A stretch of DNA of 64,000 nt. It comes from Nitrospirota bacterium (GTDB lineage: Bacteria; Nitrospirota; Nitrospiria; Nitrospirales; UBA8639). Position 1 is the first letter of the stretch; each line of letters starts with the position of its first letter. The notes beneath the pieces were generated by a model. It worked only from the letters and a program-made list of their open reading frames with translations, did not search any database and was not told the origin of the DNA. The stretch lies in NCBI GenBank assembly GCA_003695915.1, contig RFGF01000022.1:1-64000 (forward strand), in the 5' to 3' direction. Positions 44,526 to 54,005 of the stretch are shown one piece after another. Position numbers and translations under genes: made by a program.

Positions 44526-47387
44526 CTAGACCCGGCCGGCCATAAGGCCCCCACTTAGCGCTTCTTCCAACCGTGCAAGCCCTTTCCCCACATCCGACCC
44601 GAGGTGTACGCGGATGACACGCCGGCCTCGACTGACCAAGCTTTGCAGATCACCAAGCGCCTGGGCCGCCTTGAGCACGCCAAAAGTGTACGGTTCGCCG
44701 GGAATGGGAAGATCCTCAGGATCATCGCAAGTGAGCTGAAGAAACACTCCAGAATTCGGCCCGCCTTTATGTAGCTGTCCGGTCGAATGCAAAAAGCGCG
44801 GGCCATAGCCTACCGTAGTGGCGACTCGTTTCGCATCCCGGATGCGCGATCGCAGTCGTTGAAGCTGGTCATGGATAGCCGGGGTTCGTTCAAGGTAGGC
44901 ATTGATCGCGACGTAGTCTCCCGGTTGCGCTCTGGCCAAATGAGTCGCCAACATTTCCTCCATTGTTCGAGCCCCTTGTAACGCCGCGCGATTGGCCGCA
45001 TCGGCATAGAGACGAAGGGGCTCCTCGACGAACGCTGGATCGTCCTCCGGCAATCGGCCTGTACGGACATACTCCTGAAGCAGCGCCTTTGTGCGATCTT
45101 TGCTCTCCTGCACATTAGGTTGATCAAAGGCATTGATCCCTAATATCGCTCCGGCTAAGGCCGTGGCTATTTCCCAAAGAAAGAACTCCTGCCCAAGATT
45201 GACGAGAGCCTCGACCGCGATCGTCACCACGGGATGCCCTGCCGCTTCCAATGCCTTCATGGTAGCCTCTTGTCGAGGGTCGACGTGTTGGACGTCGCGG
45301 AGATAGACGAACGTGCGATCCGAACCATACACGTCCGGGATCCCCAACGGTTCATCGTCCACGGGAACAATGCCTGTTCCTTCTTTCCCTGTGCTTTCGG
45401 CGATCAATTGCTCCAGCCAGGCCCCGACATCCCACAGACGCGGTGAACTGACGACTGTCAGTTTGTCGCGCCCCGCCCGTGCCAAGCTGCCCAGCGTCGC
45501 TCCCAACTTCGCTCCGGGATTGTCGCTGGGCGGCACGCAGGCATCGCAACTCCAGCGCATGTGCAGCGCACGGCGGAGCAACAATTCGATATCCACCCCC
45601 ATGACCGCCGCTGGCACCATCCCGAAATTGGACAAGGCCGAATACCGTCCACCGATCTCGGGCACGCCCGGGAAAATCGCGCGAAATCGCTGTTCGCGAG
45701 CGAGGGTTTCCATGAACGATCCCGGATCGGTAATCGCCACGAAGTGATCGCCCACTCGATCTCCTACCACGCGCTGTACACGATCGAAAAAGTATTTGTG
45801 AAACATGAGCGGCTCAATGGTCGATCCCGATTTACTCGCCACGATGCAGAGCGTCTTGGACAAATCGACGCGCGACTCAACGGCCCGGATTTGTGCCGGT
45901 ACGGTGCTGTCCAACACGTGCAATTCCGGAAATCCTGGGATCACCCCGAACGTCATGCGGCAGACTTCGGGACACAGACTGCTGCCTCCCATCCCTAACA
46001 ATACGACATGGCGATATCCGGCCTGCCGAATAGTATCCGCGAATGCCTTGATGTGATCGACCGCCTCGAGTTGCGATTCGATGATCGTCAGCCACCCCAA
46101 CGACTGTCGAATGATCGCCTGGTGTGCAGGATCCTGGTGCCAGAGCGAGGCATCCCTTGCCCAGAGACGCCGAACCGTGTTCTGTTCTCGGAGTTCGCGC
46201 ACGGTGGTTTCGACCGCCTCAGCATAAGAACCAAGCGCATAGAATTGTCGATCGAGCCGATCTCCGAGCGCCGCTTCCCGCTTCCGATTGATCGCGCCCA
46301 TCAATCGATCGAACGAATCGGCAAAGAGCTTAGCCCCGTCGACGAGCAATTGCTCAGCCACCTCGGTCATGTGAATCCCGACTTCGGCAAGCTGATGCAG
46401 GACCCTTTCGCTTTCTTCCAATCCTTGCAGCAAGGTCGGGGCAAGCGTGCCATGATCGCGAAAGGCCACCCATGTCGCCTCAGGCATGGTGTTCACCGTA
46501 TCAGGGCCGATCAGGTGATCGACATAATAGGTCTCGGGATACCGAGGATTCTTGGTCCCGGTACTGGCCCACAATACGCGTTGGACCTGAACGCCTTGGG
46601 CTTTGAGTTCGGCAAATTCCGGACTCCCGAAAATCGTTTGAAACCGTCGATACGCCTGTTTGGCGTTGGCGATGGCCGCACGACCTCGAAGTTGGTCAAG
46701 ATGGGCGCGGCGAACGGGATCGGCTGTGGTCTCGAGTAGTGCCTCCAATCGGCGATCGACCAGCGTATCGATCCGACTGACAAAAAAACTGGCCACCGAG
46801 GCCACCGCTTGAGCGTTGCCTCCTTGCTCCAGCCACCGTCGAATGCCTCGAATGTAGGCCCGCGCAACTTGCTCGTAGACCTCGACGCTGAACAGCAAAG
46901 TCACATTGATGTTGAGTCCCATCCCCACGAGGTGTTCGATGGCGGGCAATCCTTGCGGAGTGCCTGGCACTTTGATCATCACATTGGGCCGATCCACGAG
47001 CTCCCGCAACCGCACAGCCTCTTCGATGGTCCCCTCGGTATCGAAGGCTAAATGGGGGGACACTTCCAGACTCACGTATCCATCGCGGGCCTGGGTGGAT
47101 TCGTACACCGGACGGAGCAAATCGGCCGCATCCTGGATATCACGCACGACCAGCGCTTCATAGATCTTTGCGACACTAGCTCCCTCCGAGGCCAACGACG
47201 CCAAGTGTCGATCGTAATCCGTGCTTCCTGCGATAGCTTTTTCGAAAATGGACGGATTCGAGGTGATGCCCATCAAGCCGTCCTGCTCGATCATCCGTTG
47301 AAGTTCTCTAGACTCGATCAATCGTCGGCTGATGAAATCAAACCACGGGCTTTGGCCAAATTCTCGAAGCTGCACAAGCCGGTTCAT
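44526..47387 (-). CDS. bifunctional transaldolase / glucose-6-phosphate isomerase
   Basis: 953 residues from ATG 47387; the frame runs to 47510 without a better start. Residues about 1-370 are transaldolase: FGQSPWFDFISRRLIESREL, GITSNPSIFEKAIAG, PNVMIKVPGTPQGLPAIEHL (Schiff-base Lys), and VLWASTGTKNPRYPETYYVD. Residues about 400-950 are phosphoglucose isomerase: VVLLGMGGSSLCPEVCRMTF, LCIVASKSGSTIEPLMFHKY, and GRYSALSNFGMVPAAVMGVD. The fusion couples fructose 6-phosphate made by transaldolase with isomerisation to glucose 6-phosphate, the Zwf substrate. Such fusions are known in Nitrospira, cyanobacteria and others. The gene is on the strand opposite to zwf and follows the transketolase gene. 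Confidence 0.94.
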   Translation of the reverse strand: MNRLVQLREFGQSPWFDFISRRLIESRELQRMIEQDGLMGITSNPSIFEKAIAGSTDYDRHLASLASEGASVAKIYEALVVRDIQDAADLLRPVYESTQARDGYVSLEVSPHLAFDTEGTIEEAVRLRELVDRPNVMIKVPGTPQGLPAIEHLVGMGLNINVTLLFSVEVYEQVARAYIRGIRRWLEQGGNAQAVASVASFFVSRIDTLVDRRLEALLETTADPVRRAHLDQLRGRAAIANAKQAYRRFQTIFGSPEFAELKAQGVQVQRVLWASTGTKNPRYPETYYVDHLIGPDTVNTMPEATWVAFRDHGTLAPTLLQGLEESERVLHQLAEVGIHMTEVAEQLLVDGAKLFADSFDRLMGAINRKREAALGDRLDRQFYALGSYAEAVETTVRELREQNTVRRLWARDASLWHQDPAHQAIIRQSLGWLTIIESQLEAVDHIKAFADTIRQAGYRHVVLLGMGGSSLCPEVCRMTFGVIPGFPELHVLDSTVPAQIRAVESRVDLSKTLCIVASKSGSTIEPLMFHKYFFDRVQRVVGDRVGDHFVAITDPGSFMETLAREQRFRAIFPGVPEIGGRYSALSNFGMVPAAVMGVDIELLLRRALHMRWSCDACVPPSDNPGAKLGATLGSLARAGRDKLTVVSSPRLWDVGAWLEQLIAESTGKEGTGIVPVDDEPLGIPDVYGSDRTFVYLRDVQHVDPRQEATMKALEAAGHPVVTIAVEALVNLGQEFFLWEIATALAGAILGINAFDQPNVQESKDRTKALLQEYVRTGRLPEDDPAFVEEPLRLYADAANRAALQGARTMEEMLATHLARAQPGDYVAINAYLERTPAIHDQLQRLRSRIRDAKRVATTVGYGPRFLHSTGQLHKGGPNSGVFLQLTCDDPEDLPIPGEPYTFGVLKAAQALGDLQSLVSRGRRVIRVHLGSDVGKGLARLEEALSGGLMAGRV

Positions 47388-47531
47388 ATTGTACGCTCCT
47401 CGGATGGTGAAAGGTGGTATGCAACAGCGGCAAGGGCTCTTTCGCTGGAACAATCGGTAAGAGAGGCGATGGATAGCCCATACATTACGCTCGAATACCC
47501 GCCAAGGCAAGCTGATGTTGAGCCGCGGCGA

Positions 47532-49572
47532 TCACCCGATCGCCGTAAACCCGAATTTCGTAGTCAGTTCTTTGAGCGGTGCCGATGCCCCAAACGTGGT
47601 CATGACGATCGTCATGCCGGTTAATCCTACATAGCGTTCCCATCCAAACGTCGAGGCTTGCTCCACCGCTACACGCGCGGTAACGGCAGGAGGAAGGACG
47701 GCATCTCGATACGCCTGTGACTGCCGCTCGAACAATTCCCACGACGGCATACTGACGACCCGAGTAGGGATCCCATCTCGGGTCAATCGTTCATACGCCT
47801 GAACACACAATCCCACTTCGCTCCCCGTTCCCAATAACAATACTTCCGGCATCCCGTCAGGAGGATCGGCCAACACGTACGCGCCTCTGGCCACCCCTGC
47901 GGCAGAGGCATAGAGAGCACGATCGATGGTAGGCGTCGCCTGGCGCGAAAGGATCAAGGCCGCGGGCTCATGGCGCAAAGTCATGATGACCTTCCAGGCT
48001 TCCACGATCTCGTTGGCATCCGCAGGGCGCAGCGTGATCAACCCAGGGATCGCGCGTAGCGAAGCCAATTGTTCGATTGGCTGATGCGTCGGTCCGTCTT
48101 CACCGACTTCGATAGAATCGTGCGTGAAAATCGAAATCACGGGAATTTCCATCAATGCGCTGAGCCGAATCGCCGGGCGGGCATAGTCGCTGAAGATCAG
48201 AAATCCTGATCCGAACGGTCGAACTTTCGACAGGGCCATCCCGTTGAGAATCGCTCCCATGGCATGTTCGCGCACTCCAAAATGGATGTTGCGACCCGAG
48301 TGAGTAACGACTGTAAAATTGTCGGCTCCTTCGAACGTTAAGCGCGTTTTGGTCGATGGTGCCAAATCGGCGGATCCGCCGATCAACCAGGGGATTCGTT
48401 GGGCCAATTCGTTCAAGACTATGCCCGATGCGTCCCGACCCTCCATACCTTTGGCGTCAGGGGGAAAGTGGGCAAGTGTCGATCCCAGCCTTCAGGCAGT
48501 TCTCGATGCTGCATCCGCACCAGATGATCGGCAAGCTCCGGGTAGCGAAGGCGATAGGCTTCATATCGCATCATCCAATCATCGCGCAGGGCTTTGCCGC
48601 GCCGACCGATCCCTTCTTGAAAACAGTGGGGCACATCGGGGGGATTAAAAAGGCCGCATCTTCCGGCCACCCATACTTCCGCTTCGTGAGGCGAATCTCC
48701 TCCTCTCCGAGCGGCTCGCCATGAGCCGCACTCGTGTCCTGTTTATGCGGGGCTCCGAATGCAATATGACTGTTCACGATGATCAACGTCGGCCGATCCG
48801 TTTCGCGTTGAAACGCGGCCAACGCCTGGTCCACCATCCGGAGATCGTTCGCATCGCCGACCCGTGTCACGTTCCATCCATAGGCAAGAAATCTGGTAGC
48901 GACATCTTCGCTGAATGCTTAATCCGTATGTCCTTCGATGGTGATGTGGTTGTTATCGTAGATCCAGCACAAATTGGACAATTTCAAATGGCCAGCCAAC
49001 GACGCCGCCTCCCCGGAGACGCCTTCCATCATACATCCGTCTCCATACAGCGCATAGACATGATAGGCAAACAACTCGAATCCCGGACGATTAAAATAGG
49101 CAGCTATCCAGCGCTGCGCGATCGCCATGCCTACGCTGGTCGCCACACCCTGCCCTAGCGGGCCGGTCGTCGTTTCGACCCCCGAGGTCCAGCGATATTC
49201 AGGATGCCCAGGGCATTGGCTGTCGATCTGGCGAAACCGTTTGATGTCGTCCAACGTGACGGCCGGGTGACCGAGACGTTCGTCCTGTCGGTTGACGGCT
49301 TGGACTCCGGAAAGATGCAGCAAGGCATAGAGCAACATAGAAGCATGTCCTACCGAAAGCACGAACCGATCACGGTTGGGCCAAATCGGATCGTTCGGAT
49401 CGAAGCGCAGATATCGGTTCCACAACCAGTACGCCACCGGTGCGAGAGCCATCGGTGTCCCAGGATGGCCGGAATTGGCGGCCTGCACGGCATCCATCGC
49501 CAGGGTCCGAATCGTATCGATACATAACTGATCGCGGGCATCTGTTATCCGATTCATGCTCGACATGCTCAT
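47532..49572 (-). pseudogene. tkt: transketolase gene disrupted by one stop and two frameshifts
   Basis: Read on the minus strand from ATG 49572. Part 1 (to 48922) has ANSGHPGTPMALAPVAYWLW, GPLGQGVATSVGMAIAQRW and the ThDP motif LYGDGCMMEGVSGEAASLAG. A TAA at 48919-48921 interrupts GHTD-AFSEDVATRF, where homologues have a Leu; the same frame continues. At the C-run 48638-48643 one base is missing and the reading shifts to FQEGIGRRGKALRDDWMMRY. At the C-run 48460-48464 another base is missing and it shifts to EGRDASGIVLNELAQRIPWL, continuing through EDGPTHQPIEQLASL to the natural end. The total matches a normal transketolase of about 680 residues. Both indels are single-base losses in homopolymers, so assembly error is possible, but the stop is a separate change. 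Confidence 0.85.
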
Positions 49573-49862
49573 CTTCTGATGAACGTCCTCGTAGCCAGAG
49601 ACGGTGCAACAACTTGCTGGGAATTTCTTGCAGAAAACCACTATTGTCTTTCGTTTTCGGCGATTCGCGCTCAGGGCTTGATCAACAGCATGCGAGAACC
49701 GATGGACTAGAATCCAAGCAAAACGCAATAAGGAATCTTCGTCTCCTTTTGAAAAAACCTGCGTCAAGTATTGTGCCGTCGAAAAACACCAACGTGATGA
49801 AGGAAAAAATCGTGCTTTTTCGACCACAATGAACCGTTTGCACAGAACCTGTCAATGCCCGT

Positions 49863-50072
49863 ATGATGCACGTATCCATGCATGTTCGCGTGAATCATCC
49901 TCCAAAAGAATTGGAAATCCCTGGGCCGAAGCGCGTGCGCGAGGTGCTGCGGGAACTCGGTCTCATCCCGGAAGCATACTTGGTCATTCGCAATGACGAA
50001 CTGGTCACCGAGGACGAGATTCTTCGAGACACGGATATCATCGACATTCGACCTGTAATTTCGGGGGGCTGA
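49863..50072 (+). CDS. MoaD/ThiS-family sulfur carrier (TtuB-like)
   Basis: About 69 residues; ATG 49863, 49866 or 49878 could start. It has a ubiquitin-like beta-grasp pattern (VRVNHPPKELEIPGPKRVRE, VIRNDELVTEDEILRDTDII) and ends VISGG. The C-terminal Gly-Gly is the site of adenylation and thiocarboxylate formation. It lies 3 bases upstream of a TtuA-type tRNA thiolase gene, the configuration expected for TtuB, the sulfur donor for 2-thiolation of tRNA. ThiS of thiamine synthesis is an alternative but no thi genes are nearby. Confidence 0.85.
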   Translation: MMHVSMHVRVNHPPKELEIPGPKRVREVLRELGLIPEAYLVIRNDELVTEDEILRDTDIIDIRPVISGG

Positions 50073-50075
50073 CCG

Positions 50076-51011
50076 ATGCGATGCCGGAAATGTCCCACAC
50101 GGGCCGTCATCAAAATTCCCCGCCATCACACGGCCTTTTGCGGGCCCTGTTTGACGGAGTTCGTTCGCACCCAAGTGCAGCGGGCTATTAAAACAGAACG
50201 GATGTTCACCCCCGACGACCGCATCCTTGTCGCTGTTTCCGGAGGGAAAGACAGCTTGACCCTCTGGGAGATCCTGCTTGCCTTGGGATATCGGGCCGAT
50301 GCCCTATATGTGGATTTGGGGATCGGTGGGTATTCCGCCCGATCGCGAGAAAAAGTCGAGCAGTTTGCCCAACAATTTGCCGAACCCCGCCAGGCCCGGT
50401 TGCTCGTGCATCAGATCAAAGAGGAAGAAGGAGCAGGGATCCGGGAACTCGCCGATCTGGTTCGTCGACCGACGTGCTCTGCCTGTGGGACGATCAAGCG
50501 CTATCACTTCAATCGCGTGGCCCTTGCCAACCAGTACGATGTGATGGCGACCGGGCATAACTTGGACGACGAGGCGGCTCGCTTGCTGGGCAACGTGTTG
50601 CGATGGCAAGAAGACTATCTTCACAAGCAAGGGCCGAATCTTCCGGCTTCCGTGGAAGGCTTCGCCAAGAAAGTCAAACCGCTGTATCGGCTGACCGAAC
50701 GGGAAATCGCGGCCTATGCCCTCGTCAATCGAATCGACTATATTGTAGAAGAATGCCCCATGGCGAAAGGCTCGAAGATGCTGCTCTACAAAGACGTGCT
50801 CAATCGCTTGGAAACAGAATCGCCAGGAACGAAACAAACGTTTTATTGGCGATTTCTCGAACGTCAAGCCAATCAGACTTCGACGGCACCATCGATGCAG
50901 GATACCGATCGCACTGTCCTGCAACCTTGCCGCTTATGCGGACAACCGACCACTGCCGATACATGCATGTACTGCAAAATGATGGCGCGGGCCAAGTCCG
51001 CGCTCGTCTGA
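50076..51011 (+). CDS. ttuA: TtuA/TtcA-family tRNA thiolation protein
   Basis: 311 residues. An N-terminal zinc finger MRCRKCPTRAVI ... FCGPCLTEF is followed by the PP-loop ILVAVSGGKDSLTLWEILLA (about residues 50-70), a cysteine pair PTCSACGTIKRYHFN near 135, ATGHNLDDEAARLLGNVL, and a C-terminal zinc finger CRLCGQPTT...CMYC. This domain order, with zinc fingers at both ends, is that of TtuA/NcsA, which binds an iron-sulfur cluster and thiolates a tRNA uridine using TtuB. TtcA lacks these terminal fingers. The overlapping neighbour coding for a Gly-Gly carrier fits well. Which tRNA position is modified (54 in thermophiles) cannot be told from sequence. Confidence 0.9.
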   Translation: MRCRKCPTRAVIKIPRHHTAFCGPCLTEFVRTQVQRAIKTERMFTPDDRILVAVSGGKDSLTLWEILLALGYRADALYVDLGIGGYSARSREKVEQFAQQFAEPRQARLLVHQIKEEEGAGIRELADLVRRPTCSACGTIKRYHFNRVALANQYDVMATGHNLDDEAARLLGNVLRWQEDYLHKQGPNLPASVEGFAKKVKPLYRLTEREIAAYALVNRIDYIVEECPMAKGSKMLLYKDVLNRLETESPGTKQTFYWRFLERQANQTSTAPSMQDTDRTVLQPCRLCGQPTTADTCMYCKMMARAKSALV

Positions 51012-51054
51012 GCGCCATGCTCACCCCTCACGATACTGCGAAACTTTCTGATAA

Positions 51055-51084
51055 TTGACCGAGACTCCCTGCTCTCCCTATAGT
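51055..51084 (+). promoter_or_regulatory. sigma-70-type promoter of tlpA-ccdA
   Basis: TTGACC (51055-51060; 5/6 match) is separated by 18 bases from TATAGT (51079-51084; 5/6 match). It lies about 140 bases ahead of the preferred TlpA start and after the ttuA stop, so the thiol-redox pair probably has its own transcript. Confidence 0.6.
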
Positions 51085-51221
51085 CTAAAGAAAAGGCGGA
51101 AAGAGCATTCGCAGCACCTTGACCAACAGAATGCCAACCGAATATGCGCAAGACGAGAAGACAACCTTTTTCATGCTTTGCTTCTTTATTCTCTCTGCCT
51201 GAGCTATCTTTTACGCCGCGC

Positions 51222-51788
51222 ATGGTTCACGCGCATACACGGCAAACTTCCTTGATGATCGGACTTGCCTTGTTGCTGTTAGGAGGCTGTGACGCTGGAT
51301 ACTCTTCGGATCGCCCCGCACCACCCCGCGCGGACCTCACGCGAGAAACAAGACCGACACTGCACAAGCCCGTACCGGACTTTTCCCTTGTGGATTTAAA
51401 GGGCAACCGTGTCTCGCTCGGAGATTTTCGTGGGAAGGTTGTTGTCCTGAATTTTTGGGCTACATGGTGTGGACCATGCAAGGTAGAAATGCCAGCAATG
51501 GAAGCACTCTATCGAGACTTGCATCCCGAAGGGTTAGTCATCCTTGCCGTATCGATTGATCCTCAAGGTGCTGTGGTCACTCGCCCCTTTCAACAAGCAT
51601 GGGGACTCACTTTTCCGATATTACATGACCCGGACTACCGCGTCGGGTCGCTCTATGGCGCTCGAACCCTGCCCATGACGTTCGTGATCGACCGCCGCGG
51701 CGTACTTCGTCATCGCATCTTTGGAGCCAGAGATTGGAACAGTGCGGAAGCGCGCTCCTTGATCCACTCATTGTTAGCTGAAAGATAA
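51222..51788 (+). CDS. TlpA/ResA-family thiol-disulfide oxidoreductase lipoprotein
   Basis: 188 residues from ATG 51222; the frame extends to 51144. The signal ends LLLLGGC (lipobox), making a membrane-anchored extracytoplasmic thioredoxin. The fold shows PVPDFSLVDLKGNRVSLGDF, VVVLNFWATWCGPCKVEMPA with the CxxC active site, the cis-Pro block ARTLPMTFVIDRRG, and VILAVSIDPQG. It probably reduces apocytochrome c haem-site cysteines or other exported proteins. The next gene, five bases downstream, encodes CcdA, which would supply electrons across the membrane. The pair makes a system II cytochrome c maturation redox arm. Confidence 0.9.
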   Translation: MVHAHTRQTSLMIGLALLLLGGCDAGYSSDRPAPPRADLTRETRPTLHKPVPDFSLVDLKGNRVSLGDFRGKVVVLNFWATWCGPCKVEMPAMEALYRDLHPEGLVILAVSIDPQGAVVTRPFQQAWGLTFPILHDPDYRVGSLYGARTLPMTFVIDRRGVLRHRIFGARDWNSAEARSLIHSLLAER

Positions 51789-51792
51789 CGTC

Positions 51793-52542
51793 ATGCTGGA
51801 GTCAATGTCACACGTGTCGCTTTTTGCCGCGTTTACCGCCGGCTTATTATCGTTTGTCTCTCCCTGTGTGCTTCCACTGGTGCCTTCCTACTTGTCATAC
51901 ATTACCGGCCTCTCTATCGAGGAACTGGCCAATGTCCAAGAGCGGAAACGGTTTCGCAAAGCGATTGCCCTTAACGCGCTCATGTTTATCGCAGGTTTTT
52001 CGAGTGTCTTTATCGCCTTTGGCGCCTCGGCGAGCTTCATTGGCCAATTGCTCTATGAATATCAACACATTATTCGCACAGTCGGCGCCGTCGTGATTAT
52101 TCTCTTTGGTTTATATCTTTTAGGCATTCTTCATCCGCGGTTTCTCATGACGGAACATCGCCTCTGGCAGTTCAAGGCCAAACCTGTCGGTTACATTGGT
52201 TCGTTTTTCGTAGGCACCGCTTTTGCCGCAGGCTGGACACCGTGTGTCGGCCCTGTGCTCGGAGCCATTCTGGCTTACGCCAGCACGAAAGATTCCATGC
52301 TCGACGGGATCATGCTCTTGGCCTCCTATTCGGCAGGGCTGGGAATTCCTTTTTTGCTTACCGCATTCGGAGTGGATAGCTTTTTGGCATCCTTCAAGCG
52401 TGTGCGCACCTACCTCGGCGCGGTCTCGAAAGTCAGTGGAGGATTCTTGATCGTCGTGGGCCTGATGATCTATACGGATTCGCTCACCATGATTACCAGC
52501 TTTCTCGAACGATATGGGATTGGCTGGTACATTGGGCAATGA
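51793..52542 (+). CDS. ccdA: cytochrome c biogenesis protein CcdA
   Basis: 249 residues with six transmembrane helices of the DsbD core domain. The two redox cysteines are in the expected contexts: SFVSPCVLPLVPSYLSYI near residue 25 and FAAGWTPCVGPVLGAILAYA near residue 150. It passes electrons from cytoplasmic thioredoxin to periplasmic thiol proteins such as the TlpA lipoprotein encoded just upstream. ATG 51793 lies five bases after that stop; 51805 (MSHVSLFAAF) is an alternative start. Both cysteines are intact. Confidence 0.93.
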   Translation: MLESMSHVSLFAAFTAGLLSFVSPCVLPLVPSYLSYITGLSIEELANVQERKRFRKAIALNALMFIAGFSSVFIAFGASASFIGQLLYEYQHIIRTVGAVVIILFGLYLLGILHPRFLMTEHRLWQFKAKPVGYIGSFFVGTAFAAGWTPCVGPVLGAILAYASTKDSMLDGIMLLASYSAGLGIPFLLTAFGVDSFLASFKRVRTYLGAVSKVSGGFLIVVGLMIYTDSLTMITSFLERYGIGWYIGQ

Positions 52543-52695
52543 CGGTCGTCGCGCGCGCTTCTCTCGACCGGTTTCTACCCGAGAAGGATTGAAGGCAAGA
52601 GGGCGCATGTCTCTTTCGCAGACTTTGGGACAAGCGCTTCCTTCACCGGTGTTGGACGGAAAGGGACAACCGTCGGCCAAGCAACCGAAGAATGC

Positions 52696-53772
52696 TCAAC
52701 ACCATTGTCCCAGCTTACACACGGTAACCGAAGGAGGGGCGGCTCCATTTTCCGACGGTGACGGGTGACTGCTGGAGGCTTCCGACGAGTCGCACCAAGT
52801 CCCGAGCGGACAGGTGGCGGAATCGTCGTCCTGTGGGGCGACGGTTTTCCTGTGAGGAGCGCCGACCCCGTCGCCATTCTGATAAGCAGGAGAAGAGTGA
52901 CGAGGACGCGAAGAGACGGGAATGGCCTGTGATGCACTGCCCCCATTGGCTTGAGCAACACGCACCGAAGGCTCCTTGCTCGAGGGGCCTTGCCCGTTGG
53001 CGGCACGCATGGATCGACGAACGACAATCAAGACATCGGGATTATCGACCTGCATGTCTGCCAAGAGAGTCAGGGCGTCTTCCCGATGTGGCGAATCCGG
53101 AAACCGATCGAGGAGTTGTGCAAGCCAGCTCGCCGCCCATTGATCGGCACCCAACGTCCGATAGGTTCGCGCCAAATACAGCATAGCCTCGCTCGACGTC
53201 TTGGATTCCGGGTAAATGTGCACGACCTTTTCTAATCGATGGGCTGCCGCCAAGTACGACTCGCGGCGGTAATAGAATTTCCCGACGAACAAGTGATGCT
53301 GCGCGAGCAATTCCCGGCACAACCGGATTTGGATCCGCGCCTCGGTGTCATACCGACTGCCAGGAAATTCCGCGCGCAAAGTTTGAAACGCCTTCATGGC
53401 CTGTTCGATGGGTGCGGGATCCCGGTCAATGGATTTGAACATCTTGATATGGCTCATTCCGATCTTGTATTGAGCATAAGGGGCCAAGATGTGCTGGCGG
53501 TGCAAATCCAAGAAATGTTGGTATTCCACCAACGCCTCCGCATATGATTCTTTCTCAAAATAGGATTCGGCCCGCTTCATGATCACATTGGGATCATAGT
53601 TCATTTCGATCGAATCACCGATAAACACTTGCTCATCGGTCCCGCTTAGGGCCTGAGCATCAGAAGACGGCGTTTCAGAGGTGCTCGCACACCCTGCCGC
53701 CAATATTAGACTCCCGAGAAACATGAACACCAGCTTCAAGAGAGACTGTCGTTCTCTGGTATCGACCTCCAT
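52696..53772 (-). CDS. bamD: BamD-like outer membrane assembly lipoprotein with Cys-rich tail
   Basis: 358 residues from ATG 53772 (AGAGGA upstream; the frame extends to 53985). The lipoprotein signal ends LILAAGC. Residues about 65-250 hold the TPR set of the BamD/YfiO family: MKRAESYFEKESYAEALVEY, YAQYKIGMSHIKMF, FPGSRYDTEARIQIRLCREL, LFVGKFYYRRESYLAAAHRL and SSEAMLYLARTYRTLGADQW. BamD is the essential TPR partner of BamA in outer-membrane protein insertion. After the TPRs there is a 110-residue Ser/Pro-rich extension not found in standard BamD, with CPLGTWC and at the very end CKLGQWC. The BamD call is good for the core; the tail is unexplained. Confidence 0.83.
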   Translation of the reverse strand: MEVDTRERQSLLKLVFMFLGSLILAAGCASTSETPSSDAQALSGTDEQVFIGDSIEMNYDPNVIMKRAESYFEKESYAEALVEYQHFLDLHRQHILAPYAQYKIGMSHIKMFKSIDRDPAPIEQAMKAFQTLRAEFPGSRYDTEARIQIRLCRELLAQHHLFVGKFYYRRESYLAAAHRLEKVVHIYPESKTSSEAMLYLARTYRTLGADQWAASWLAQLLDRFPDSPHREDALTLLADMQVDNPDVLIVVRRSMRAANGQGPSSKEPSVRVAQANGGSASQAIPVSSRPRHSSPAYQNGDGVGAPHRKTVAPQDDDSATCPLGTWCDSSEASSSHPSPSENGAAPPSVTVCKLGQWC

Positions 53773-54005
53773 AATCCTCTTTGCGTACACTGTTTCAATG
53801 ACTGGAACGAAAGGCATACAAAAATCAGGCCAAAGTAACAAAGCCGTTCTTGAAAAGGCAAGGCGACCCCAAAGCTTGTAAAACGGTCTCAACTGATGAC
53901 ACAAGAGTATGTGGACGCTCACGAATTTCGGCTTCACTGTACTCTTTTTGCCACGCCTGCTCTGACACCATGGCGATCCATACAATCCAATCAGCCTTCG
54001 GTGAG

